Shown here: positions 1 to 21,886 of the stretch, in pieces
Numbering within the stretch: position 1 is the first letter of the stretch
How the letters are laid out: each line of letters begins with the position of its first letter
Origin: Amoebidium appalachense
Lineage: Eukaryota > Ichthyosporea
Length of the DNA stretch: 64,000 nucleotides
Reading direction: 5' to 3'
Assembly (NCBI GenBank): GCA_963693365.1
Contig: CAVNZM010000015.1
Location: 2,480,001 to 2,544,000 of the forward strand
Notes under the pieces: generated by a model
The model's input: only the letters and a program-made list of their open reading frames with translations
What the model was told of the DNA's origin: nothing
The model's database searches: none
Position numbers and translations under genes: made by a program

Positions 1-584
1 GCCACCCCAAGGCCCCTGCTTGGCCCTGTGCCCACCGTCTGTGCGGATGCTCAGCTGGGCCTCCAGCAGTCTGTGTGCAAAATCCACAGGGGGGCTGGGC
101 TCCAGCAGCATGCAGCGGCCCAGGTAGGCCCGTGCCGTGTAGTGCAGCCGGGCATATGTCTCCACGGCCCCCGGGGCCAGCCGGCCATGGTCCCTGGTGC
201 GGTCTGCAGCCAGCCAGTCCTGCAGGGCCCTGGCCAGCCGCAGCTGCACGTAGGGCGGCAGCTGCTCCAGCAGCCCCACGGGCAGCCCCAGGCCCTGCCC
301 GACCAGCTTGGTGGGCCCCTGCCCGGGTATGCGGTGCGCCACCGTGCCTGCACCGGCCGTCAGCTGCCAGCCCAAGGGCCCTGCTGCAGCCCAGGGGTGT
401 GCCAACCTTGCTCGGCCAGCAGGGTCCACAGGCGGCTGCTGACTTTCTGTGGGGAGCGTCAGTGGTGTTGGTGGCCGTGTTTGTGTGGGTTTGTGTGTGT
501 GTGAGGGGGCAAGGGTGGTAGGGGGGGGGGATTTGGGGGGGGGGGAAGGGGGGGAGGGGAGATGGAGGGGGGGGGGGGAGATTT

Positions 585-616
<32 letters not shown>

Positions 617-3513
617 GTAGAAGGGGGGACTGTGCAGGCTCACCTGTGTGTTGACGCAGGCCACGGCGGCCAGCAGGGGCCAGGCTGGGGGCAGCAGCAG
701 TTGGGTGTCGTCCAGCAGGCCCAGCCGCTCATCCACGGCCCGGTAGTGGCCGGCCAGGTCGCCCTGCAGCCCGTACACCCGGCACCCCTGATAGGCCCGC
801 TGCACCAACAGTCAGAACGGCCCGCCCTGCTGCAATCTAGCCCGGGCAGGGGCACACCTTGAGGGTGTCGTGCAGCTGTTGGGTGCCCTGCCTGGTATCG
901 GCCAGCAGGCGCTGATGCAGGCACTCGACCATCAGCCCGGGTGGCCCCAGCAGCCTGGCCGGGCTGTCCTCAGCACAGCCCAGCACCACCTCCACCAGCA
1001 CACGCCCCAGCCCCCCCTCCCTAGGCCCCGTCAGAATACCCACCCTCAACCAGATTCCTCCCTGCAGGCGGTGTGGGCCTACCGGTCTGCAGAGGATGCA
1101 TGGTCGGCCGGGCTCAGCATAAGCTGCGGGGCACGTCAGCACGGCTACCTGTTGCACGGGAATGCAGGGGGGGGGGGGGAAGGGGGGGCTCTACCTGTCG
1201 GATGCAGGGCACCAGGCAGGCCTGTGCCGCCAGCCACACGACCCAGTTGCTCTTGACTCCGGCCCTGCCCGGCCGTCAGCCCTGGCCTAGAGGCCCAGCC
1301 AGGGGCACGTACCTGTGCAGATAGCTGAAGGCCACCCCCACGGCCCCACATGTGGCCGGCTCTCCGCCCAGTGCCAGCAGCTGGTCGGCCAGCAGCCCCC
1401 ACACCCACCCCTCTGCCCTCCCTCGGCTTAGCTCAGGCCCATCTATGTGCCCTGCAGGGCCAGCACCCTACCTGCTGTCGGGACCCTGGCTGCTGCCTGT
1501 ATGCGGCCGCCCATAGCCATGCCCAGCACCTGCAGAAACTGGCACGACTGCAGGGCCCAAGCCACCGTCAGCACCCCGTGCCTTCCCCTGTGGCCGTGTG
1601 CACGCACCTCTGTGTGGCGGGGGTGCAGGGCATCCAGGGCCGCATCCACGTGCCTCTGGGCCAGCAGCCGGTCCAGCAGCCACTCGGCCGCCTGCTGCTG
1701 CTCCTGCGCCCCCAACCCCCTTGGTGCCTGTCCCTCCAATCCCCCCGGCAACCACAGGCACAGGAACAGCGCCTACCGGCAGGATCCAGCCCGTAGGCAG
1801 GGTGTCTTGTGGGGCCAGGCAGCCTCTATCATCCAGGGCCCACCACCAGACCGTGCACACGTCCACCAGCGGCAGCATGTGGCCCCGTCCTGCCCCTGCC
1901 GTCAGCCCCAGCAGGCCATGCCGGGCCCAGGGCACGTACCAGCCACGGCCAGCAGCTCGGCCAGGTGGCGCCGCCGCTCCCTGGCACTAGCTACCGACAC
2001 CTCCAGCGGCCACCCCACAGACCCAGCCTCGGCCGCCTGCCCCAGCCATCATAAGCCCGGCCCAGCAGCAGGCAGGGAGGGGGGGGGGGGGGGGAGGGGG
2101 GAGGGGGGATGTCACGAACCTGCTGGCCCACCAGGTACGGCGCCAGTCCCAGGCACGCCTGCTGCACCTGCACACAGCCCGTCAGGACCAACTCCCCGTG
2201 GCCCAACCCACCCCAGCTAGCCACCCACGGCCTGTTCGGCTGCGGCTGCGACCTCTGGGCCCTGCTGCCTGCTGCTGGCCTTCCACAGCTGCGCCAGCAC
2301 GGCCTGGCCCTCCTGCACACCCCCTCAGCCTGCTGCCTGCCCTGCCACCACCACACGGCGCGAACAAAAAGGGTGGCTAGAGGTCCAATATACGGCCACA
2401 AGTGGCAGGCACAGTGCCCGCCCTCCCCCTCTTCCTCCCCTCCCCCTCCCCCTTCCCCTCATATCGAAGTGGGCACGTACCGGCCTCAGGCCCTTTGCAG
2501 CAAAGTCAGCCAGGACATGGCGCAGCACCTGTCCAACCTGTCAGCACCACCCCCAATCAAGCCACACCCATCTCTCGCCTTATATATATGTCTCGAATCA
2601 CCAACCAGTAGGGTGTGTCTACGACCGAAAAGGAGTGTGGCACCGGACCACCACGAACAACTGAGGAGCTACACAAACTGACCAATAAAAATGCTTGGCC
2701 AGTCCTGCCATACGTTTCCACAATTCCAGAAAGTTCTCATACAGCAACCACGACCACATAAAATAGACCATTCTAACCAGTCAGTCTTTCAGAGCCATTC
2801 CTCCCCCTCCCCCCTCCTCCTTGCACTGTGCACCCACCTGCCCGGCCCCTCCCTGGCTCCCAGGCAGACTTCCTTGCTCTGTCCCCAGCTGGTCCAGCGT
2901 CAGCAGTCCGGCCTCCAGACAGGACCCTGTGTGTCTGTAAGTGCGCGCCACGCCATGCATTCCTCCCTTATCCTCCCCCTCTCCCCTCCCCCCCCCCAAC
3001 ATGTACAGTCTCAACCCCACCACCATCCCCACCACCCCCCTTCGTACCCGTACCTAGTAGGCTTCCAAGCAGCTGCAGCTGTGGAGGATGGCCCTCGTGC
3101 CGCTCTGCCAGTCGCCAAAGCGCCAGTCCCAGCACACGTCCTGACGCGCCCTATGTGCACCGCTTGTTAGCAGTCGTCCCCTCCCCCTTTCCCCCACACC
3201 TTCCTATTGCCGCCTGGGCTGTCCGTCCCACCTCCTCTTGCAGTGTTGTACTCAGGCCGGGCCAGGCGTCCAGGAAGACGCGCCAAAGGCCATCAGCCAC
3301 GGCCCCACTGTGCAGCCGTCAGCCTGCGGCCTACCACACACCCAACCCCCAGGGGCGCCTACAAGGAGGCGTCGACCAATCCTGATGCAGCCTGAGGGTG
3401 AGGGAGGGGATCAGTATGTGGCCTCTGTAAGGCCCAGCAGGGACACGCACGGTGCAGTGGCGGGCCAGCAGGTCGCTCAGCCGGCGCTGGACCACGAGCA
3501 CGTCCTCGGCCAT
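1..3513 (-). CDS. MED23: Mediator complex subunit 23 (MED23), N-terminal half, partial
   Basis: Subunit of the Mediator tail, which links transcription activators to RNA polymerase II in the nucleus. About 18 short exons can be read on this strand, from a start at 3513 (MAEDVLVVQRRLSDLLARHC) to an exon at 36-347; the rest lies beyond the left edge. The identification rests mainly on two exons. The one at 36-347 contains RIPGQG, LPVGLLEQL and LAPGAVETYARL, which follow the animal MED23 order (RIP..G, LP..LLD.L, LAPALVETYSRL). The one near 1790-1880 contains LPLVDVCTVWWWALDD followed by a TGWILP-like end. Other exons are helical and leucine-rich, as expected for this all-helical subunit. Most introns end in CTGAC plus AG. 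The junction between the first two exons does not keep frame in my model, so the start and several boundaries are provisional. It is divergent from TBCE. Confidence 0.68.
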
Positions 3514-3994
3514 ACTTGTGCTGTGCGTGTGTGCTGCTGACAGACAGCACCTGGCCTCGGGCCTCGAGCCCGCATCACCTGGGTCCACACAGACACAAAG
3601 GCAAAGCCCTGAAGCTCCAACGGCCCACCTTTTGACACGAGCAGGTTTTTGTAGCCCTGTTCTTGTGCCTGCGAGCTACAGCTTTACCCAACCACGCCTC
3701 TTTTTGCAAACCACAACTAACACTGGCAGGCTGCCAACGCTAACCGTGCCGGTTTCAAGTTCCCACCCTCGACATCCTGCATCCCGGCTCTACAGTGATA
3801 CTGGATCACGGTGTTCTAGTGAGCTAACAGTGCAGGCTGTTCCAGCCAACCGGTTATGTGATTGGCCACTACGTGAAATGGCGCCAAGTTCCATGTACTT
3901 GAGTCACCCGAGGTTTTAGAACTGTAGGCCTACTCCCGCTGCCGTTTGTACATAGCGCCCAGGGCCCCAGGTAGCCCCGGTGCTGTTTTCAACC
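3514..3994. promoter_or_regulatory. Divergent upstream region shared by MED23 and TBCE
   Basis: This 481-nt stretch separates two start codons that point away from each other, so it must hold both promoters and 5' UTRs. It is free of the microsatellites that dominate the rest of the window. Around 3860-3892 it has an inverted CCAAT box (GATTGGCC), a TACGTGA element and a palindromic TGGCGCCA, a cluster typical of TATA-less bidirectional promoters. Function is inferred from position and motifs only. Confidence 0.45.
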
Positions 3995-4558
3995 ATGGCG
4001 CTGCAGCTGGGCCAGCGCGTGGCTGTGGGCGCAGCAGGCGGCCATGAGCGGGCCACGGTGCGCTACATAGGCCCCGTGCACGGCACAACCGGTGCGTGGG
4101 CATGCAGGGCAGGCACAGGAGCAGGGGGCTGATAGCAGGTGCAGGGGTGTGGGTGGGGGTGGAGTGGGACAATCCGGAGAGGGGCAGGCACGACGGCAGC
4201 CACCAGGGCACAGCATACTTTGCCTGCAGGTGGGCACACACGGCCGGGGTTTGGTCTCAGGCGGTGCACCAGGGGGGCTAGCCAAGTGGGGCACATAGAT
4301 TATGGTGTAAGGCCTGGTGATCTGATGTAAAGACGGGACGGTGGGGGGCAGGTAGCAAAGTATATTCCTCCCTCTTTTCGACGCCTGACCCTGCTGGCTG
4401 CAGCCATCCTACCGGGGGCTCGTTTGTGCGGCCCGACAGGCTACTTATGTCCTGTGACGTGCTCACGGCTGCGCGGCAGCGCTACGGCCCAGGCCAGACC
4501 GTGGAGGGGGCTGACCTGCTGTTTGCAGCAAGGTGTGTGTGTGTTGGGGGATGGGGGT

Positions 4559-4591
<33 letters not shown>

Positions 4592-6208
4592 AGATTATTA
4601 GGGGTGGGAGGAAACGGGAGGTAGTGACGGCAGGGACCGGCAGGCAGGTGGGGCTGCACGAGCTGTTGCACCTGGGGCTGGGCGGCACCCTTGTGGGCTA
4701 TGTGGGCTGCACCCAGGCCCTGGCCGAGCAGCTGCCAGGTGGGTGGGTCAGCCCCTGTCAGTGGTCAGTGCAGTCTGGGGCTGACCCGTGCACAGGGGTG
4801 CACAGTGTGGACCTGAGCCGCACGCTGGTCAGTGACTGGCTGGTGCTGGCCCAGCTGGCCGAGGGCCTGCCTGCCCTGCACACCTTGGACCTCAGGTGCG
4901 TGCCTGCTGCCACCAGCCCCAGCTCGGTGTGGGTCTAACAGGCTGGGCTGCAGCGACAACCCCCTGCCCCCCGCACTGCCGGCGCTGCCCCTGATGGCCA
5001 ACCTGTGCTGCCTGGGCCTCAACCGGGTGGCCGGCCTGACCTGGGCCCTGGTACGCCCCCGGCCTGCTTGCTGCCTGCTGGCTGGGTGCAGGCTGACGGG
5101 GCTGCAGGTGGTGGAGCTGCAGGGCCACCTGCCCGGCCTGAGGGAGCTGCACCTGGGCGCCTGTGCCCTGCCCACCCTGCTGCACCCACGGTTCGTATGC
5201 AGGTGTGTGTGTGGCAGGCCTGGCCTGAGCATGGCTGAACGGCTGGTGGTGCAGGGTAGACCCTTCCAGCGCCTTCCAGCAGCTGCAGGTGCTGGGCCTG
5301 CAGGACAACCAGCTGCGGGAGTGGTACCACGTCGCCAGCCTGGCCCGTCTGCCCAGGCATGTGCCCTGTTAGAACACCGTGCTCGGCCCTGGGCATGTCC
5401 GTGGCTGACTGGCCTACTGCAGACTGCACACCCTGTTGGTGGGGGGCAACCCCTTTGAGCATGTCGACACACCCCCTGGGGAGTTTAAGGCCCTGACCAG
5501 CCTGTCGCTGGCCAACAGCAGCCTCAGTGAGGTGGGCCTGGCCAAGGTCTGTTGCAGGCCGCAGCAGAAGGGACCACTGACGGGTCGGGTCAGTGGGTGT
5601 CGGTGGGCCGACTCGGTCAGCTGCCGGGCCTGGTGGACCTGCGACTCACCAGCAGCAGCCTGCCTGGTAGGTTGGCCTGGGCCCCTGGTATGGGCCAGCA
5701 AGACCACTGAGCAGGCGCAGGGGGCCAGGACACGGTGCGCAGCCGCATAGTGGCCATGCTGCCTGGCCTGCAGGTGCTTGACGGCAGTGAGGTACACCCA
5801 TGACTACTTCCTCCCCCCCCTCCCCCCCTCTCCTCCCGTGAGAAACACCCACTCTGGTTGGCTGCAGGTGACCCCGCGTGAGCGCACGGATGCCGAGCGC
5901 TGGTACCTGCAGGCACATGGCCAGGACTGGGCCACTGTGGCTGCCCTGCCCCCTGCCTCCGAGGCAAGGAAGGCCTTCATGGCCCAGCACCCCACCTTTG
6001 CCGCCCTGGCAGACCGTACGTGCCGCCCTTCCCTTCCCTCCCCCCCTTTCCCTGCTCTCCCCCCCTCCCCATCCCCCCCCCCTATCCCCCCGGGAATGGA
6101 TTGTTGACGGGTATGACAGGCCATGGCTGGCAGGGCCCAGCCCCCACAGCACCAGCAGCTACCACACTGCGCAATAAGCTGCTAGGTACGCGGTGGGGCT
6201 TGTGCTTT

Positions 6209-6239
<31 letters not shown>

Positions 6240-6807
6240 GGATGGCTGAGGGGCCATGGCCACACAGAGCTGACACTGCAGCTGGAGGGAAGCACGGCAC
6301 CACCGCTGGTTAAAAGGGTCCCAGGTGGGTTGGCTGTGTGTGCTGTGTGGCATGCTGGGTTGTGTCCTTTAATGGCACATATCCTGTTGGGTTGTGTATT
6401 TTGATGGCATGCATCCTGTTGGGGTGTGTTCTTTAATGGCATACATTTTCGTGTCCTTTAAGATCATACCCTTTTTGCTTTCTTCCATGGCATACCCTTG
6501 CATACGTCTTTGTGTGTGCCCATACGTGCATGTATGTGGCTATGTGCTGACCGGGGCCGCAGAGGGCCTGACTGTGGGGCGGCTCAAGGCCATGGTGCAG
6601 GCCGGGCTCAAGGTACCGGCCAGGGCCCAGTGCCTGTGCTGGGCCGATCCCGACTACGTAGGTGCCCCCTGGCCAGGCCCACCTGGCCGTGTGCTGACTG
6701 GGGCTGGGGGGCAGGAGGCACGGGTGGTGGAGCTGCAGGACGACCTGCGCACCCTGGCCTTCTACCAGCTGCCCCCATGTGCCACAGTCACAGTCACCAT
6801 CCGCTAG
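3995..6807 (+). CDS. TBCE: Tubulin-folding cofactor E
   Basis: Cytosolic chaperone that binds alpha-tubulin and, with cofactors C and D, assembles the alpha/beta tubulin dimer. Sixteen exons: 3995-4091, 4145-4229, 4404-4532, 4644-4738, 4796-4895, 4942-5050, 5108-5190, 5255-5356, 5423-5546, 5594-5666, 5721-5791, 5868-6015, 6141-6185, 6268-6324, 6563-6657 and 6715-6807. They total 1506 nt (501 aa; human about 527). The N-terminal CAP-Gly domain (about residues 5-75) has [10 protein letters not shown] and [10 protein letters not shown], which bind the alpha-tubulin C-terminus. Leucine-rich repeats follow (about 90-330), then the family's post-LRR segment and a C-terminal ubiquitin-like domain (about 420-500, [12 protein letters not shown] to ATVTVTIR). 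Intron 8 begins GCATGT, an apparent GC-AG intron. Intron 3 starts with GT repeats and a long G run. Its 3' end converges on RAD52. Confidence 0.93.
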
Positions 6808-7151
6808 GTGCTGCCTGTCCGTGCCCGCTTGCTGGCCGGGCCACTCGGGGGGGGAGCTGTGTCGGGCTGTTAGTGTGGCACAAAGCAAGCAGCCACATGC
6901 ACGTAGGACACCATATATATGAATGCCCCTGGTGGGCTCCAAGAAAATGCACGTATGTATGCCCCTGGTGGCACTAAGTGACAAACATGCACCTATGCCC
7001 CTCTCTTAGTGGCCCATGCATGCCTGTCCACCCACCTGCCGTTGTGTCGGGTGCAAACAGGTCGTCATCCATGCCCTCATCAATAGCCGCCAGCTGGCTC
7101 CTGCCACCAAAAACCATCAGATAACAGCACAGCTCTCACAATCCCACAAGG

Positions 7152-7152
<1 letters not shown>

Positions 7153-7240
<88 letters not shown>
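7153..7240. repeat. (CA)44 dinucleotide array between TBCE and RAD52
   Basis: Uninterrupted CA repeat of 88 nt, ending seven bases before the RAD52 stop codon. The rest of the 6808-7246 spacer is unique sequence between two convergent genes and holds no recognisable gene. The array must lie in the RAD52 3' UTR and possibly in TBCE transcripts too. Confidence 0.97.
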
Positions 7241-7243
<3 letters not shown>

Positions 7244-7246
7244 CAC

Positions 7247-8978
<1,732 letters not shown>

Positions 8979-10479
8979 CCTGGGAAGAATATGGGGGGCT
9001 GCAGGGGCAGGACACACGGGCAAAGCTCAATACAAGCAAGTGTGTCTGTGCCCACCCTGGTGTATGCTGCGTCTGCCTGCTTGCCCCTGTGCAGGTGCTG
9101 TGTCCGTGTGTATGAGTGATGGTTCCTGTGATTATGTGTATGCCGTAAGTTGAACCTAGTTCACCGTGTGGGCACCATGGGTAGCGGCCAAGCAGGTCTA
9201 CTGATAGATCAATGTTTCACTTTCAAACGTGTGCAATTGTACACATGGGCAAGGAGAGCTGCCCGCGAAGAATATGCTAACACACACACACATGCCTCTG
9301 GGCAAGGAGAACAGCCCGGCACACTTGTGTATGCAGCACCCGTGTGTTGCCCCTTGTGCCCTATACTCTCCCCTGAAGAGTGTCTACCCCGCACACAGAG
9401 GCACCTAATTGCACCGCCAGTAGCTAGCAGGCACTCACCAGCACGGGGCCCGGCAGAGTCTGTGCAGCGCCCTCGGGCTGTCCGGCTAACGGTGCGGTCT
9501 TGCCCTGGCTGTTCTGTATACAGCACCTTGCCAGCAGGCCGTATTGCTGTCTGCACGCCTCTGGCCCTAGCCTTTCAACGCAAGGACTATTTTTGTAGCT
9601 AGTTTCCTGCCCTCCGCGAGCAAAGAGGCAGGCTGCTTCTGTCTTCTGTGTTGCCCAATAGCTGGTAATTCTTTTTGTGTTGCTGGCTGCCTACCAACAT
9701 GTTTTTTGCAAACGTTGTTAGTAGTTACCTAATAGCAATTATTTTTCGTTGTTAGCAGTTACCTAAAGGCATATTATTGCTTATTCCTTTTTAATAGTTG
9801 CCTCATGGCACAGCATGGTTCAGTCCTTGTTAACACAGGTGCCTATTAGCACAAGTTGATTCTTTCGCAGTTAATTCCCTCACAGTAGCATATGATACTG
9901 CCTTGTTAGTAGCTGCCATATATTGTTTTTGTTGTTAATAGTTGCCTAACAGCATACTATGGCTCAATAGTTCGTCGTTACTTGTCACTATCATTTGTTG
10001 TTGCAAGGTAACTGTGAGGTAACGTCACATACGTATGACTTGGTGCGATGTGTGACTCAGCAGATCTAGACCGCTATTTTGATTTCAAATGGCCCGCGCA
10101 GCTGAGTGTGTGACGCGCAACCAGTTCGGCCCGGGCCCAAACAGGCTTTACTTTGTACATGTGTGAGTTTCACTGCACAGGTACTAGTACTATGTAGTAG
10201 ACGTGTAAGCAGCACCTTTCGAAGACTTTGCATGCCGTTTCTAACCTCACTAGTGAAAAGTGTATGTTTACACGCAACTAGTGCCCTTCCCTTTTGCGCG
10301 CTGAACTCCTTTTTGCCCTTTAGCGCTGTGCGGTGTGCGCACTTTCTGCTGTGTAGCGGTGTGCTGTGCGGCGGCCAAGGCTGTGCAAGTATCTGCAAGG
10401 CAACTTAGGCAAGCCCTCTGTTCCTGTGTCGCCCTTTCCCTGCCCGCACCTGCGAGACCCCCTTGCACGTGTGGGCGGC
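8979..10479. other. Divergent spacer between RAD52 and MAPKAPK
   Basis: No coding exon was recognised. The RAD52-proximal part is GT-rich unique sequence. The middle (9600-10030) is AT-richer and carries a degenerate repeat described separately. The part nearest the kinase start is GC-rich and presumably holds its promoter and 5' UTR. The spacer serves two divergently transcribed genes. Confidence 0.6.
9675..9965. repeat. Degenerate TTGTTARTAGTTGCCTAANAG-type repeat
   Basis: At least six diverged copies of a roughly 23-bp motif with core GTTRNTAGTTRCCTAAYAGCA occur at about 9678, 9714, 9750, 9788, 9902 and 9931, spaced irregularly in direct orientation. It is much older than the perfect microsatellites nearby. 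It may be the decayed remnant of a minisatellite, or a cluster of binding sites in the divergent promoter region. Confidence 0.6.
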
Positions 10480-14112
<3,633 letters not shown>

Positions 14113-14130
14113 CTGGGCCCTAGGTGGGCC

Positions 14131-18563
<4,433 letters not shown>

Positions 18564-21500
18564 GGCGGCAGGCGGCTGGACAACGCACAGGCACACAAAG
18601 GCACCAAGTGCGCTTTGCAGAACTAATTAGGGAGCGAGCGCCCTCACACAGAGTAGCAGCCAGCTGGCTAACAGCAGGGCCTACAGCAGAGTACTCTGCA
18701 ACACGGCCCATTGCTGTTACGTAATCGCGCCAGGCAGGTGAGCCACCGATGACGTAATCACGACAGCACACAGTGCCACCCCTGGCACGGGGACACAGCA
18801 TGGCACATGTTGGTTGCCATGTTCGGAACACACTGGGCCAGCCTGCACAGCACAGAGCCGGCCGGGGTATTATCTGTCTACACCAGCCGGCACACCAGCC
18901 GCTACGCCGTATACTGTGCGTGGGACCCGTTGTGGCTTTGCCGGCTGCTTTTGTGCGGCACGAAACTAGCATGCGCAGCCAAAAAAAAAAAAAAAAAGAC
19001 TACTATAATCGCACAAGGATTCTGGGTTTTGCAAACTTTTTCAGCATGAAGGAAATGTATTCTGCTGGTGTGGCTGCGGCCCGTGTGTGGGTCGTCTCCC
19101 ATTCATACACACGTAGTGTGCAGGGGCGCCAGACGTCCATATTCATACGCACTAGTACTACATTGTTAGCTGTGTTTGTTCCGCTTGGCAAAGAACCATG
19201 CATGATGGCCATGGGGCAGTTATCTGTGGCACTCACCGTCAGTGCACGGCAGCTGTTGTACTGGCCCGTATTTATCGATATTCTTGTCTGAATACCACTA
19301 GGCCGGTGGGGCAGTGCTTGGGGCCACCCCAACCATCTCCCAGGGCTAGGTGGATGCACGCAGTGTGAATAGTTCACATGACCGGGCCACTCCTTTAGTG
19401 TTAGGGGGCATTTCAATTAAAAATATGCCCAGATTTATGTTTATTTGTTTTGTATTAAAGTTTGCACATGCCACATATATATGTGGAGCCTTAAGACTCC
19501 ATGTATGAGCGCTCTCCGATCCGGGTGAATTTATTCGAGCGTGAAGAGTGTGATCATCGAGTTTTACAACTGGAACATGGCCTCCCACCTAGGTGGCTGC
19601 CTTCCCTTCCCAACAGCACTGAGCCCTCCTTCCATCTCCTCCCACCACTCCTTTGCTCACACATGCCACCCAGTCAAACACCCATGGGCAGTTGCCCTGT
19701 TTACATATCCCCGCCCTCCATGTGACACACCCTTAAATTTCTGTTCATCCGTGCGTCCCTCGTAGATCTGATGTACAACATGACGGTAGGGAAGTATCAC
19801 GTGGCGCCGTAGCCAACGAGGTTTGGACACATGTATAGGCTCGGGCTGAGACAAAGCTGATAAATAACTTGGCGGCCCCGTGGCACTAGGCCTTGATGAG
19901 AACGTGGTGCTGCTGCATACACTCCTTATGGCTATATTATTTTTCATCCTCTGCAAGACTGAGTAGCGCTGCTTTTGTTCCCGGGAAGCCATCTTGCTGC
20001 CAGCTAGATTTGATGCTACGGGCCGCATATGCCATCGGACATATGTACCCTGAATAGTACAGCTCTGCATCAGTGCCAGCCTCCAATCTGTGTATCCTCA
20101 TGGCCTCAACATTTGCAACATCAATCTCGTCTTGCCACAACCGTTTTCCATCAGCTAGCGGTGGGCGGTGGGTGATGGGCTGTGCACCCTTTGCAGTGCA
20201 CCAGTTCAGACATATATGCGGCACAATGGCTAGGCAGCAAGGCCCAGCCCAGTGGGCCATACTGGTTGGCCCACCACCCTCCCGTAGCACCTCATGGTAG
20301 TCATTGAGCTGGCAGCTCCAATGGATCAAAAGCCCCAGTCTGCTCCCTCAGCCAATACCGGAACCATTCTCATTGGCCGTGGCATGGTTTCACCGTCCCT
20401 TGGTCGGACATTTCGGAAAGATTCGGCAGTCAATATGAGCATCGACTGGGAGGGGGGGGGGGGGGACAGGGGCGATTAATTACATTCTAAAGCTATCCCC
20501 CAACCTCCCCCCTCCTGCCCCCCCCCCCCTGGCCCCCTTCGGTTGATGATCATATCAGTTGACGAGTCTTTTGTGGATAGCGGTAGAACGTGGTCAATCG
20601 TTTCTGTCCCCATCCCCCCCCCCCCCCGCCCCCCTCCCTTTTTTCCTCCGCCGCTCCCCCTCCCTTTTTCCCTCCGCCGCTCCCCCTCCCCCCCCCCCCC
20701 CTCCCCCCCCCCCCCCCCCCGCTCCCGTGCCCCCTTCCACACACACACCCACGCATGCGCACACATAGTATAAGTGACTGACGTGCAGCTAAGTTTTCGA
20801 CATATACCCCCCCCCCCCCCCCCCCCCCCTCCCCCTCCTCCACTTTTTCCCTGCTGGCCCCCCTTCCCGTGCAGGCCGGGGTACACCATTCATCCCCTTG
20901 AATCCTTCTCGTTCCCCTTTGACCTAAACCATCCTGTCCCACAGCTTCCTTCCACTCAGCAACACACAAATGCTCACCATTCTCTTTACCTTCCCCCTCC
21001 CCCCCCCCCCCCCCCCATCTCCCCCTCCCATCTTCTTGCATGGACAGATGCAGTCCATTGCGCAAACACGAGAGGGTGTACCGTGTAGCTGCTGTGTATC
21101 CCACCAGAGGCAAGCCTGAATCACTGTTGAAACGCAACCACAACCTACGACCTCAACACCCCTCGGCTGCCTGTTGACGTTTGTGATGCCATAGGGTGAA
21201 CAGCCCTCCCCGTGCCAATTGGCTTGCATCTATATTAGGGTGCACTGTGCTATACACCTACTGTGTGACTGCAATTAGGAAAGATTTGGCACGGGGCTGG
21301 ACATGCAGGCACCAGTGTATCATGTGGCTGAGTCAGTCTACCTGCACCTCCGAGTTGCTGGCCTGGGGGGGGTGGGAAACCAGCCACACCCTTATATGTT
21401 ATGTATGTATGGCCTTGGGTGAATCCACATCAATTGTAGTGCGCTCTGGCTGCGCCCTAGCTACCCTAGCCCAGCAGCCTGGCCAGGACTTCAAAACATG

Positions 21501-21886
21501 CATTGCTGCCGATAAATATTGGGTGCATGGCGTTATATGAATTTGTGGAGATACTTATGTATGCCGCCTGATAATATTAGGTGCCACGGCATGGCATTAT
21601 AATAAGAATACGTGGAGATGTGATATGTGAGATGTGTGTACTATTTCAGGTGCATGGCCATGTGCATGCGCAAAGGGAGTGCCAAACAAAGATGCTCAGC
21701 CCTGCCGCACGGTGTGTTTTTATATGCACAGACCACTTGCCACCTGGCAGATATGGATATATACTAGGAGTGTGTGTGTGTGTGTGTGTGCATCACTATA
21801 CTGTAACGGTTTAAACAGCACATGTTTTGGTTGTGTTGCCACACATAGATGGCAGCTATGTGTGCACTGGCCCCTCACATGGGCTG
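18564..21886. other. Spacer upstream of ZFAND1 and downstream of the LIM-homeodomain gene
   Basis: No gene was recognised. The 18564-19000 part should hold the ZFAND1 promoter. From about 19300 to 20400 the sequence is ordinary complexity and contains two overlapping minus-strand open frames (20329-19937, 130 codons; 20070-19657, 137 codons) of balanced composition but unknown identity; they may be remnants of a mobile element or unrelated chance frames. From 20450 to 21030 there are long C runs. From 21040 to 21886 nothing stands out except a short GT repeat near 21772. Confidence 0.5.

Noticed and set aside
21196-21540. 114-codon plus-strand open frame behind the LIM-homeodomain gene
   Set aside because: No similarity, no splice context, and composition typical of chance frames in GC-rich DNA.
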